Under the pieces are notes generated by a model, which saw only the letters and a list, made by a program, of their open reading frames with translations, did no database searches and was not told where the DNA came from. A DNA stretch of 64,000 nucleotides, taken from contig WPIO01000141.1 in NCBI GenBank assembly GCA_009760855.2, positions 497,501 to 561,500 of the forward strand. The letters run 5' to 3'. This document shows, piece by piece, positions 48,885 through 58,364 of this stretch. Numbering within the stretch: the stretch's first letter is position 1; each line of letters begins with the position of its first letter. This DNA comes from Cristatella mucedo. Its lineage: Eukaryota > Bryozoa > Phylactolaemata > Cristatellidae. The position numbers and the translations under genes are program-made.

Positions 48885-50400
48885 TAATGTATCTCCGTCA
48901 GTAACTCCACAAAGTCATAAAGACCATGTGGGTGTTACGCACGAGAGTTTTGTATAGCGCACTCACAGCCTAAGCGGCTTTCGGTACGCATTCGGCAGCC
49001 AACAGACTTCGTCTCACGAAACAAAGAGAAAGTGGGAAGCATAGCAGATTTAGGAGATCAGTTGAGGTAGTGAGTAGCATAGAAGTAGCAGTTCAGGACC
49101 GCTGAAAAAGATGTGCCATAGTCGGCAGTCGGAGAGTAAATGTCGTTGCGTAAGAATTGTGGAAGCGAGTTCCACAGTCTAGGACCTGCAGAGCTAAAGC
49201 TTCTGTCGCCAACTGTCTTTAAACGGAGGAATGGGACAGCTAATTTATTGTCCACACAGGACCTGAGGGTGCGAACAGGCTGAAACTGATGCAGCAGCTC
49301 AGCTAGGTATGAAGGAGCCAAGCCGTGGCGGACCTTGTGGGTCAGCGTAAGAACTTTGCTCTGTATCCTTTGCTCAACCGGCAACCATCCTAGCTCTTTC
49401 AGCAAAGGTGACACGTGCTCAAACCGCTGGGACTTGAAGACCAGCCTTGCAGCCATATTCATAGTCCGCTGTAGTGGCATAATAGCTTTCTTTGGTAGCC
49501 CGGCCAAAAGGGAATTACAATAATCAAGCCGAGACAGAACTAAAGAGCTAGTTAAATTTTTTACAAGCCACTGTGGAACACAGCTTCTGATCTTGGATAG
49601 GGATCGGATGTGATGGCTAGCTGTAGAGGCAGTCTTCTGAATAAAGCTTTTGAAATTGAGGCAGCTGTCGAACACGACACCTAGATTACGAGCACGTGGT
49701 GAAGGTCGCACAATAGCATCACCTATTAGAACAGCAAAGCCTTTTAATCCAGCCATACGCTTAGGGTGTCCTATGAGAAGCAGTTCGGTTTTATCGTCAT
49801 TTAATTTCAGGAAGTTTTCCGACATCCAGGATCGAATATCGGCAAGGCAAGCATTCAGTTTCTCAGTTGCTGCAGCAGATTCCGACGGTTTAAATGACAA
49901 ATACAACTGAGTATCGTCAGCATAGAAGTGATATCCTATTCCATGGGCCTTAATCACTTTTCCGAGAGGTTGAGTATAAATGGAGAACAGCAAGGGACCG
50001 AGTACAGACCCTTGAGGGACTCCACAGGTGACCCTTCTCATGTCTGAGACCTGACCCCCACACGACACGGATTGAACACGATCAGACAAGTATGATTTAA
50101 ACCACGCCAGTGCTTCGTCTGCCAGACCGATCGTTGTTCTCAGTCGTTCAAGCAGAACTTCACGATCAATGGTGTCGAAGGCCGCAGACAGATCTAGCAG
50201 AGCTAGGGCAGTGACATTCCCGTCGTCGTTGCCACGTACAACGTCATTGCTAACACGGAGGAGAGCAGTTTCAGTAGAGTGCTGCTTCTTGAAACCTGAT
50301 TGAAATGTTTCTGACATTCCATTATTTTCAATATGTTCAACTAGCTGCTTAGCAACAATTTTTTCAAGAATCTTTGATAAGAACGGAATTACACATCGTA
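48885..50400 (-). mobile_element. LINE-A, 5'-truncated copy
   Basis: Best LINE-A copy: most of the reverse transcriptase, the 3' UTR (48895-49055) and a tail ending near aatgtatctcc. It begins inside the reverse transcriptase at the FLSKILEKIV motif. Directly upstream (50400-50590) is LINE-B 3' UTR in the same orientation. Confidence 0.92.
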
Positions 50401-50425
50401 TAGAGCACTCAGAGAACTCAATCAC
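49058..50425 (-). CDS. LINE-A reverse transcriptase, open over 455 codons
   Basis: Reverse transcriptase of a CR1/L2-like non-LTR retrotransposon, which copies its RNA at a nicked chromosomal target. Motif A is LLDLSAAFDTIDREVLL (residues about 91-107), motif B GVPQGSVLGPLLFSIYT and motif C FYADDTQLYLSF with the catalytic YADD. After these come ARNLGVVFDS and the C-terminal thumb and connection (LDYCNSLLAGLP, GWLPVEQRIQSK). There is no stop, so the copy is young. The first ten or so residues come from the adjacent LINE-B tail, so the ATG is not the native start. The endonuclease and the first reverse transcriptase motifs are missing; it cannot transpose on its own. Confidence 0.92.
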   Translation of the reverse strand: MIEFSECSIRCVIPFLSKILEKIVAKQLVEHIENNGMSETFQSGFKKQHSTETALLRVSNDVVRGNDDGNVTALALLDLSAAFDTIDREVLLERLRTTIGLADEALAWFKSYLSDRVQSVSCGGQVSDMRRVTCGVPQGSVLGPLLFSIYTQPLGKVIKAHGIGYHFYADDTQLYLSFKPSESAAATEKLNACLADIRSWMSENFLKLNDDKTELLLIGHPKRMAGLKGFAVLIGDAIVRPSPRARNLGVVFDSCLNFKSFIQKTASTASHHIRSLSKIRSCVPQWLVKNLTSSLVLSRLDYCNSLLAGLPKKAIMPLQRTMNMAARLVFKSQRFEHVSPLLKELGWLPVEQRIQSKVLTLTHKVRHGLAPSYLAELLHQFQPVRTLRSCVDNKLAVPFLRLKTVGDRSFSSAGPRLWNSLPQFLRNDIYSPTADYGTSFSAVLNCYFYATHYLN

Positions 50426-50590
50426 GTTGTATGCACTTTACCTATGCTTAAATACAACGATCAAATGGTTAGCGGTTACATGTACAACGTCAGCATACAT
50501 GATATGGATGACATACACAGGGTCATTGCAGGACTTTGCAGTAGCCGGAAGTGAGTTCCATGCATTCCGTCTATGTTAATCGGAGGCTGG
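50400..50590 (-). mobile_element. LINE-B 3' UTR fragment
   Basis: Minus strand: agttctctgagtgc near 50410, and atggttagcggttacatgta near 50465 matching the LINE-B 3' UTR at 52133. It abuts LINE-A with no spacer. Confidence 0.7.
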
Positions 50591-50784
50591 ATCACCGAAA
50601 CAATTTCAATTTAATAAGAAGGACAGCTAGACGACTGGGAGATGAGGAGCTGGTGGTGTGAGAGCACGTGACTTAAAGAGCAAGGAGGTCGGAGGTCGTG
50701 GGCTGCTGCAAGCAAGCTTGAGCTAGTTACGCCAGAAAGAGGATCTTCAAGTCGATTTTATGCTTGATTGATGAAAAGCATAAT

Positions 50785-50816
50785 ATAAATCATTTTTATA
50801 GCGCCCTATGAGAACT

Positions 50817-50854
<38 letters not shown>

Positions 50855-50945
50855 AGGCACTTCACACACGCCACATGACTCGAGCAGTCACGATATGCCT
50901 GGCCTCAGATAGAGGTGTGCTTATTGCACCGACAATTGCTTCTGA
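50785..50945 (-). mobile_element. SINE S2 with an expanded CT tract
   Basis: S2 tail and body on the minus strand. The agagatt position has grown to a (CT)n run at 50820-50852. Confidence 0.75.
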
Positions 50946-50949
50946 GCGA

Positions 50950-51315
50950 ACTCATTTCACCGAACTAGCATTCGGCTGGGGGCAACGCCACGTGACCAGC
51001 AGCAGAGTGCGGTCTTCCTCCGCGAGGTTTCGCCGCTACTAGTTGTTAGGTGATGACACCGGTCAGAGCAAGAGCATAGATAATGAAAAGAAGAGGACTG
51101 ATACCGAGTCTGAGTTACCGCAAACTTTAAGGACCACTTTATCACATATATTGTTTAGGCCTTTGATTAATATTTAATGATAATTCACCCTTATTACGTG
51201 TGGCAATAATTCCTCAGCATCAAGCGTTGAACTGTGAGTAGCGGACTCTAGTAGACCTTCGACCTTAGAGGCCATAGTTAAGTGTTCTTTTCTTTGCCGA
51301 CGTCAGCCCCCAATA
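50950..51315. other. stretch without recognised gene
   Basis: Nothing recognised. Confidence 0.45.
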
Positions 51316-51319
51316 GTGT

Positions 51320-51450
51320 TTTACTTGTTATTCATTAGTAATGCTATCACTAACCATTCGATCGTGCATCTTTTGCAGCGAATGTGATGTGCCTAGAAAG
51401 ATATGGAGTTCTCTCAGGGCGCTATATCAAACGTATTATGATAAATAGTG
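51320..51450 (+). mobile_element. LINE-B 3' tail
   Basis: Shows ctaaccattcgatcgtgcat, gcagcgaatgtgatgtgcct and gagttctctcagggcgctat. Confidence 0.85.
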
Positions 51451-51900
51451 TTATTATTTTTATAGCAGTAAACTAATGGGTATTTTGGCAGTGCTTTCAC
51501 CCGTCGTAGTTAGAAACTCACCAAGGATGTTAGCTGGCGTTGTGTCTTAGGATTGTGCCAGGCTCTGTGATAGTACAACGTGTGTGCGGCTGTCTCTGAA
51601 CTTGATATTGTACTACGGACCAATTTTCAAATCACGGCTTTGGGCTCACGAGCTTCGCAAAGCTCTTTTCATGTGCATAAATACATGTAAAAAGATGCAT
51701 GTCGCGGCCTGTAAATTTTGCCTGAGGCTGACCAAAAACACTCGGGAGGCCGACTACCGGTGAGGTGAAGGTCACCTCCGGTCACCACCAAGAGGTAACT
51801 CCGGGTGAGCGAAGAGCGAAACGCTGAGCGTTAGCTGCAGCGAGCTGGCTACCGAGTCTGGTCGAAGTCGCTCGACCTATCAAAGCAGCAATTCATAGGT
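51451..51900. other. stretch without recognised gene
   Basis: Contains a short ctccgg/ccggt repeat near 51750-51800. Nothing else. Confidence 0.4.
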
Positions 51901-51902
51901 CT

Positions 51903-51998
51903 GCCTCTACAGCTAGCCATCACATCCGATCCCTATCCAAGATTAGGAGGTGTATCCCACAGTTGCTTGTAAACAATTAAACTAGCTCTTAAGTTAAT
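51903..51998 (+). mobile_element. LINE-A internal fragment
   Basis: Encodes the ASHHIRS and PQLLV equivalents of the LINE-A reverse transcriptase (ctacagctagccatcacatc). It is truncated on both sides. Confidence 0.75.
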
Positions 51999-52224
51999 AA
52001 TAATAATATTGCACTTGATAAAGCACCCTCAGAGAACTCAATCTCTTTCTAGGCGCTTTACATTTGCTGCAAAGTGATATGCAATAGAATGGTAAGTAAA
52101 ATCATGCTTGAAAAACTAACAAAATAAATAATATGGTTAGGGGTTACATGCACAGGGTCAGCATGCAAATGTGGTTAGTGGCAGCATACACAGTGTCAGC
52201 ACGCATAAGCACATCAAGGACGAA

Positions 52225-53721
52225 TCACAGGGACCCACTAAATGCTGTCCTAAATAGGTGTTTTAGGTTCCTTCTAAATGTGGTCAGGTCAGGGGATGTT
52301 CTGACGCAGGTCGGGAGGGAGTTCCAGGCTTTGGGAGCATACGAGCTAAATGCACGGTCTCCAAAGGATTTAAGGTTTGTACGAGGTATTTCCAGACTGC
52401 TGGACTCCGAAAAGCGAGTGGTACGATGCTTTGCCTGATGGGGTAGTATATCTGAAAGATAGGCTGGAGCCATAGAATGAAGAGACCTAAAGGTGACCGA
52501 CAAAACCTTGAAGTCAATCCGTTGCTTGACTGGTAGCCAGTGCAGGTCGGCGAGAAGTGGAGTAATGTGGCAACTGCGCCGCTCACGACAGACAAGCCTA
52601 GCTGCAGAGTTTTGCACCAGCTGCAATCGCCTGATCGCACATGCTGGTAGGCCAGTAAGCAGTGAGTTGCAGAAGTCGAGACGAGATGTCACGAATGCAT
52701 GGACCAGCTTGGACGTGGTATCCTTATCTAAACAAGCTCTAATTTTAGCAATGTTATGAAGCTGAAAATAGGCAGATTTGACTGTGGAGCTAATGTGGTC
52801 GTCTAACGAGAGGTCACTTTGGAATATGACACCTAGATTTCGAGCTGATTCAACTAGAGATATGCTGGCAGAGCCAATTTTGAAAGTCAGCCTTTCCAAT
52901 CTCTGGATCACACTGGGTTTGCCCAGAACTAGTAAGTTAGTTTTATCATCGTTTAGTTTTAGAAAATTTGCTGCCATCCATGTGCAGATGTCATCAATGC
53001 ATGCAGCTAGTGAGTTTAGAGAATTTGAGGTGCTCGAAGGCTGGGAGGGATCAAAGCAAAGGTACAACTGAGTGTCATCCGCATAGACGTGAAAGCCTAG
53101 ATTGTGCTTAGCAATCACATCAGCAAGAGGGAGAGTATAAACCGTGAAAAGAACCGGACCTAGCACAGAGCCCTGAGGTACTCCATATTTTAGAGGTACT
53201 TCATATGATCTTTGTCCATTCACGTCAACACTCTGGAGTCTCCCACTGAGATAGGACCTGAACCACTGCAGAGCAGTGCCAGTGATGCCCAGGCGAGATG
53301 AGAGGCGCTCTAGAAGAACTTTGTGATCGATGGTATCAAAAGCTGCCGAAAGATCGAGTAAAACAAGCAGAGACAATCTACCCATGTCTGCATTCCTAAG
53401 TAGGTCGTTGTATACCCGAAGCAATGCTGAATCTGTGGAGTGATTAGCTCTAAAGCCAGACTGGAACTTACTAGTAAGGTGTGCGGTTTCGATATAGGAG
53501 TTCAGCTGGTCTGCCACGACCCGTTCCAGAGTCTTTGATAAGAATGGTAGAAGGGAGACTGGGCGGTAGTTGCTTAAGTTCTCTTGGTCTAGTGTAGCTT
53601 TCTTGAGAAGTGGCCTGACTACAGCTTTTTTGAAAGGTGCTGGGACCTGACCTGAGGCTAATGACATATTAATGATGTTAGCTATGCATGGCAGCAACAG
53701 ATCAATGCAACGTAGGAGCAC
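52225..53721 (-). CDS. LINE-B reverse transcriptase, open over 498 codons
   Basis: Non-LTR reverse transcriptase. It starts in the segment before motif 1 (FKKAVVRPLLKK, NYRPVSLLPFLSKTLERVV). It has motif A (VLLDLSAAFDTIDHKVLL), motif B (GVPQGSVLGPVLFTVYT), motif C (FHVYADDTQLYLCF) and the C-terminal region (SRLDFCNSLLTGLP, LHWLPVKQRIDFK, SFGDRAFSSYAPKAWNSLP). The chosen ATG is the first in the open frame and is not native: an indel near 53740-53750 separates it from the upstream linker. The region is unbroken, so loss was recent or the protein part is still intact. Confidence 0.92.
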   Translation of the reverse strand: MLLRCIDLLLPCIANIINMSLASGQVPAPFKKAVVRPLLKKATLDQENLSNYRPVSLLPFLSKTLERVVADQLNSYIETAHLTSKFQSGFRANHSTDSALLRVYNDLLRNADMGRLSLLVLLDLSAAFDTIDHKVLLERLSSRLGITGTALQWFRSYLSGRLQSVDVNGQRSYEVPLKYGVPQGSVLGPVLFTVYTLPLADVIAKHNLGFHVYADDTQLYLCFDPSQPSSTSNSLNSLAACIDDICTWMAANFLKLNDDKTNLLVLGKPSVIQRLERLTFKIGSASISLVESARNLGVIFQSDLSLDDHISSTVKSAYFQLHNIAKIRACLDKDTTSKLVHAFVTSRLDFCNSLLTGLPACAIRRLQLVQNSAARLVCRERRSCHITPLLADLHWLPVKQRIDFKVLSVTFRSLHSMAPAYLSDILPHQAKHRTTRFSESSSLEIPRTNLKSFGDRAFSSYAPKAWNSLPTCVRTSPDLTTFRRNLKHLFRTAFSGSL

Positions 53722-53906
53722 GACAGTAGGAATAGGGTCCGAGGACTTGTTGTCTTATTTGATTGAGATACGAGCTTTAGGACTAGATCACTAGTGACCT
53801 GCTTAAATGCAGACATTGAGGTGCAGCCAGGAACCGAGGAACAGCATTCTAGTGGGGAGGTCGTCATCGCAGGGATGGATTCCCTGATCTTGTCCATCTT
53901 CTGCAC
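53682..53906 (-). pseudogene. LINE-B linker segment, frameshifted
   Basis: FKQVTSDLVLKLVSQSNKTT precedes a frame change; in the decayed copies this segment leads directly into the reverse transcriptase. It belongs to the same protein as 52225-53721. Confidence 0.7.
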
Positions 53907-53966
53907 AAAGAATCGAGAGAAGCGATCGGCTAGATCATCATTAGGATCATCAGGTAAGGAGCTAAT

Positions 53967-54485
53967 CTAGGAATGGTTGAGGAGATGGTTTATTGTCGAC
54001 ATCAGCATTTTTGGATTGTGCATCTGTGATTCAACAATGTTTCTATAAAAGCTAGACTTGGCCTTTGCTAGGATCGATTGGTACGACCTACGGTAGTCTT
54101 CATATGCCTGTCGATGGACAGTTAGTCCGGATCTTTTGAATGCCTTTTCAAGCTTTCGTTTAGTAGACTTGGCTAGTTTAATGTCTGTGGTAAACCATAG
54201 GCCGTCTGGGCGGAGGCGCACAGTGCGCTTTGTCAGAGGTGGAAACTCGTCGAGCGTGTCAGCTAGTGTCGTGTTGTAGCAATCTACCAGTGATGACAGA
54301 TCGGAGGGAGGACTGAGCAGCAAAGGTGAAGCACATATCCCCGCACGGACAGCATCGATGTCAAGGGTCTTGAGGTTTCGCGATTCACAGGTTATTTTAG
54401 AGGAGAATGTGGGCACACGCTGTAGATTGAATGAGATCTGCATGTGGTCAGATAAGCAGGATTTGGTGATATCTGGTGATGACAA
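53967..54485 (-). CDS. LINE-B linker after the endonuclease
   Basis: Begins with SPDITKSCLSDHMQISFNL, which holds the last endonuclease motif (SDH), followed by a basic linker (TKRTVRLRPDGLWFTTDIKL and following). It overlaps the endonuclease frame 54392-54838 in a different frame, so an indel lies near 54480. Confidence 0.8.
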   Translation of the reverse strand: MSSPDITKSCLSDHMQISFNLQRVPTFSSKITCESRNLKTLDIDAVRAGICASPLLLSPPSDLSSLVDCYNTTLADTLDEFPPLTKRTVRLRPDGLWFTTDIKLAKSTKRKLEKAFKRSGLTVHRQAYEDYRRSYQSILAKAKSSFYRNIVESQMHNPKMLMSTINHLLNHS

Positions 54486-54838
54486 AGTGCAGTTATATCA
54501 GAAAATTTGGTCGAGTTGTGACCCTTGATGTGGGTAGGGCCATGCACATGAGCCACAAGAGATAATGAGTCAGTCAATGCACGAAATTCGGTGCTGAAAG
54601 CGTCAGATAAGTTATCAAAGTGAACGTTGAAATCACCCATAACGAGGAAGGATCGATTTCTTGCATACAAAATCGAAATGAGATCGGAGAAATCTGAGAT
54701 AAAGGAGGATTTGGTACCTGGTGGGCGATAGACTACTGCCACTATCGGTAGCTTGTTTTCGGGTGAGACCAGGACAATTGATTCAAAAGACTGCTTCGAG
54801 GGTACCGCAAATGGCTTGAAGTTGAATTTCGAGTGCAC
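54392..54838 (-). CDS. LINE-B apurinic-type endonuclease, partial
   Basis: VAVVYRPPG, FLVMGDFNVHFD and HGPTHIKGH are the APE-like endonuclease motifs that nick the target DNA for priming. The N-terminal part continues upstream to about 55000 after a stop. Confidence 0.85.
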   Translation of the reverse strand: MHSKFNFKPFAVPSKQSFESIVLVSPENKLPIVAVVYRPPGTKSSFISDFSDLISILYARNRSFLVMGDFNVHFDNLSDAFSTEFRALTDSLSLVAHVHGPTHIKGHNSTKFSDITALCHHQISPNPAYLTTCRSHSIYSVCPHSPLK

Positions 54839-55553
54839 GATAATAGCAACTCCACCTCCAGCTTTGATTGATCTAGGTGTGTGAAAGAACGTGAAACCAG
54901 ATGGAGTAGCGTCTTTAATGGTCGGGCAGTTTATCGATTTCAGCCAAGTTTCAGTTAGGGCGAGCAGGTCGATACCATAAGGTCGTTTATTACTAGAGGT
55001 TTATTGCACATTGAGCGAGGATTCCAGAGGCAAGCGTTAAGTCTGGCCGATTGGGTTACAACAGGCCTGATGACCACTAAGTTAGAGAGATTCAAAGTGA
55101 CGCATGCGGGGGAGCGTGCTGAGCGGTTCGAGACAATGCTAGGAATACCAAACGAGCGGCGTCCGAGCTGGCGGTTCCGGCCACCGCGGCGGCTACGGGA
55201 TGCTTTCCTTTTGTTAATGCATAGTTCATGAATCTTAGCAACAACATTAATATCTAGGAATGCATCTGATATACGATGACGAAGCGATAGCAGCTGCTGA
55301 CGACCATAACTAACAAGTAGGTTACTAGCCGCCGGCGTAGCTAAGGCAGCCGCCGGCGTGGGAGACCCAGCAGCCCGAAGCGATAAGCGTTTAGATGTCC
55401 ATAGGCACGTAATTTCTTACGCGCTACGGTCAAAAAACAATCAGAATTACTTTAAACAGGTCTTAGCTGTATCGTTTCCCTATACGATGTTCGCAAGAAC
55501 TTCGATTTTCGGAAGAATTCTGCAACGAACAAGAACGCTCATTAGGGCGCTCT

Positions 55554-56245
55554 ATGTCAGGAGGCGAGAATGTTCTGTCTCGGCTTGATTATTGTAATTC
55601 CTTTTTGGCTAGGCTGCCAAAGAAAGCTATGAGGCCACTGCAGCGGACATTGAGTATGGCTGCAAGGCTAGTCTTCAAGTCCCAGCGGTTTGAGCACGTG
55701 TCTCCTTTGCTAAAAGAGCTAGGATGGTTGCCGGTTGAGCAAAGGATACAGAACAAAGTTCTTGCACTGACCCACAAGGCCCGCCACGGCTTAGCTCCTT
55801 TGTACCTAGCTGAACTGCTGCATCAGTTTCAGCCTGTTCGCACCCTCAGGTCCTGTGTGGAAAATAAATTAGCTGTCCCATTCCTCCGCTTAGAGACCGT
55901 TGGCGACAGAAGCTTTAGCTCCGCGGGTCCTAGACTGTGGAACTCGCGTCCATAATTCTTACGCAACGACAGCTACTCTCCTACTGCCGACTATGGCAAA
56001 TCCTTTTCAGCGGTCCTGAGCTGCTACTTCCATGCTACTCACTACCTCAACTGCTCTTCTGACTCTGCTATGCTTCCCACTTTCTCTTTGTTACGTGAGA
56101 CGGTCTGTTGGCTACCGAATGCGTACCGAAAGCCGCTTAGGCTGTGAGAGAACTATACAAAACTCTCCTGCGTAACACCCACATGGTCTTTATGACTTTG
56201 TGGAGTTACAGACGGAGATACATTATATTGCATTATAAAGAAGCA
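55554..56245 (+). pseudogene. LINE-A 3' fragment
   Basis: The frame 55554-55955 encodes LSRLDYCNSFLARLPKKA to AGPRLWNSRP, with a stop where the native protein continues. The 3' UTR and tail end near gagatacattatatt. It is inserted beside the 5' end of LINE-B. Confidence 0.9.
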
Positions 56246-56354
56246 ATTCAATTAATCAGTTTCTCTTTCACGGACTCGGTTTTCTGTTTGCGACTTTCCA
56301 GGATTTTTAGCTGTGTGGCGTTTAGCTTTTTGACTCAGGCAAAATTCGTGAATG

Positions 56355-56530
56355 CAGTAAAAACATTATCGATGAGCGGCCGTGACATCGAAGGACGTAA
56401 GGAGCTCGTTGTTCAAGACCGGATGTCGCGAATTCGAATCCTGCAGACGGCGATCCTACCACGACAACTGCAATAGGCCGCCGTAAGGCTCTTTAGCCGC
56501 TATTCAAGTGAGGCAGTTTAATCAGGTAAT
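56355..56530 (+). mobile_element. SINE S1
   Basis: Box B GAATTCGAATCC near 56430, a shortened body (ggcgatcctaccacgacaac) and a gaggcagtttaatcag tail. Confidence 0.75.
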
Positions 56531-56649
56531 TTGTTCTTTATTTCCTAATACATAGAAAATGAAATCTGTCAATTATCTTGCTGCAAAATTTGGTGACGAA
56601 AAGGGGTTGATGTGGTTTGGAGTTTGTTGGTCGATGGGGTACGTTGGTG

Positions 56650-56830
56650 AGCCGTAATGGCACACCTGGCAAGGCGGCTGCTTTTCACGACTTCAGGCCC
56701 GAGGTCGCGGGTTCGAATCCTGCGGTGGACAATCCTTTCTTGCAACTGCAAGCGGTGGGGAGGTGATAGCCGTCAAGGCTCTCGTTTCACTATAAAAAGA
56801 GGCTTTTAAATCAGCGTACGATTGCGGAAA
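56650..56830 (+). mobile_element. SINE S1, well preserved
   Basis: Box A TGGCACACCTGGCAAGGCGG near 56659, box B GGGTTCGAATCC near 56709, body tgcaactgcaagcggtgggg and tail aaaaagaggcttttaaatcag. Confidence 0.92.
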
Positions 56831-56979
56831 AATATGTATCGAGGGTGTGGACTCGTCTATGTGTACGGCCAAGCATGCGAACATGTGGTGAAGTCAGGGG
56901 ATCTCGTAACTTTCCAAAATTAAGATAGTTTTCAAAGAAGAAACAATGACTTCGAGCGTAAAGTGAGTCATAAAACATC

Positions 56980-57076
56980 CCTTTGCAGCAAATGTAAAGC
57001 GCCTACAAGAGATTAAGTTCTCTGAGGGCGCTTTATCAAGTACATTATCAAGTACATCAAGCACATTATTATTATC
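56980..57076 (+). mobile_element. LINE-B 3' tail
   Basis: Shows tttgcagcaaatgtaaagcg, agagattaagttctctgagg and gcgctttatcaagtacatta. Confidence 0.88.
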
Positions 57077-57871
57077 TAAGTCTATCCGAAGAGCAACGGT
57101 ATATAGTCCAGCGAATCAGGAGAGGAGTTGATATAATGAGTCGCACGGAAGTAGCAGCTCAGGACCGCTGGAAAGATTGTGCCATAGTCGGCAGCAGGAG
57201 AGTAGTTGCGTAAGAAACGTTGAAGCGCGTTCCACAGTTTAGGTCCAGTTGAGATACAGCTTCTGTCGCCAGCGGTCTTTAAGGCAGGGGAATGGAATGG
57301 CTAACTAATTGCTTTCCTAGTTGTTAGAGAAAAGAAGGCACTCGGTCAAACCTTCGGGATTTACAAACTAGCCTTGCAGCCATATTCATAGTCATCTGCA
57401 GCGGCCTAGTTATTTTTTTCGGTAGCCCAGCAAAAAAGAAATTACCAAAACCAAGCCAAGACAGAAATGAGGAGCTAGATAAATTTTTTCCAGACCAATC
57501 GGACAAGATGGAGCCTTTTAATCCAGCCACACGCTTAGGTTGACCTATGAGCAGTCATTCAGTTTTATCGTCGTTTTTTGTTAAGCAAATTTTCGACATC
57601 AATGATCGAGTGCCGGCAAGACAAGCATTTAGTTTATCAATTGCTAATGCAGATTCTGACGGTTTGAATGAAAAATATAGCTGAGTACCGCCATCAGCAT
57701 AAAAGTTATATCCTACTTCATGGGCCTTAGTCACGTTTCGCAAAGGTTGAGTATAAATGGAGAATAGCCAACGACCGAGGGTGAACCCTTGAGTGACTCC
57801 ACAGGTGACCGGTTTTGTGGTTGAGACCCGGCCCCACACGACACGGATTGAACACGTTCCGATAAATAAGA

Positions 57872-58017
57872 TGCCGAGCTGGTTTGGTTCAGCGGATAAG
57901 GTGCTCGCCCCGACCAAGGTCTGGCTGAGGTCGTGGGCTCGAGCCCCGAGGCATATGTGAAGCGCCTGAATAGAGATTAAGTTTCTTGGGGCGCTACATA
58001 AATGAATTATATTAGCA
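57872..58017 (+). mobile_element. SINE S2 inserted in LINE-A
   Basis: Intact box A (tggttcagcggataaggtgc), box B (GGGCTCGAGCCC), tail and aatgaattatatta end. The flanks both show taagat, a likely target-site duplication of about 6 bp. Confidence 0.92.
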
Positions 58018-58319
58018 TTAAGATTCAAATCATGCCAGTGATTCGTCTGTCAGACCGATTGTTATTCTCGATCGTTCAAGTTGGACATCGTGATCTATGG
58101 TATCGAAGGTAGTTGATAGGTCTACCAGTGCTAGGGCAGTGACGTTGCTGGAAGTGTCATTGTTGCTGGAAAGGATGTCATTGGTAGCACGGAGGAGAGC
58201 AGTTTTAGTAGAGTGCTGCCTTTTGAACGGCGATTGAAAATTTTCTAAAATTTCCTTTATTTTTCATAGGTGCTACCGCCAGCTGCTTTTCGACAATTTC
58301 TTCTATAATATAATATGAC

Positions 58320-58364
58320 CTATATATATATATATATATACATGTATATATATATATATATATA
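58320..58364. repeat. TA microsatellite in a flanking direct repeat
   Basis: (TA)n with a central catg. The sequence aatttcttctataat plus taatat occurs on both sides (58295 and 58363). Confidence 0.85.

Larger units (their letters stand above)
52000..55400 (-). mobile_element. LINE-B, nearly complete copy
   Basis: From upstream to downstream on the minus strand: an N-terminal segment (55000-55320, with LWNPRSMCNKPLVINDLM), the endonuclease (54392-54960), a linker (53967-54485), the reverse transcriptase (52225-53721), the 3' UTR (52120-52225), the hairpin tail and an ATT end near 52003. A few frameshifts and stops separate the pieces. The 5' end is not certain and no separate ORF1 is seen. 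Confidence 0.9.

Noticed and set aside
56650-56830. Functional tRNA gene
   Set aside because: Box A and box B are good but the sequence continues into the common S1 body and tail found in eight places, so it is a SINE.
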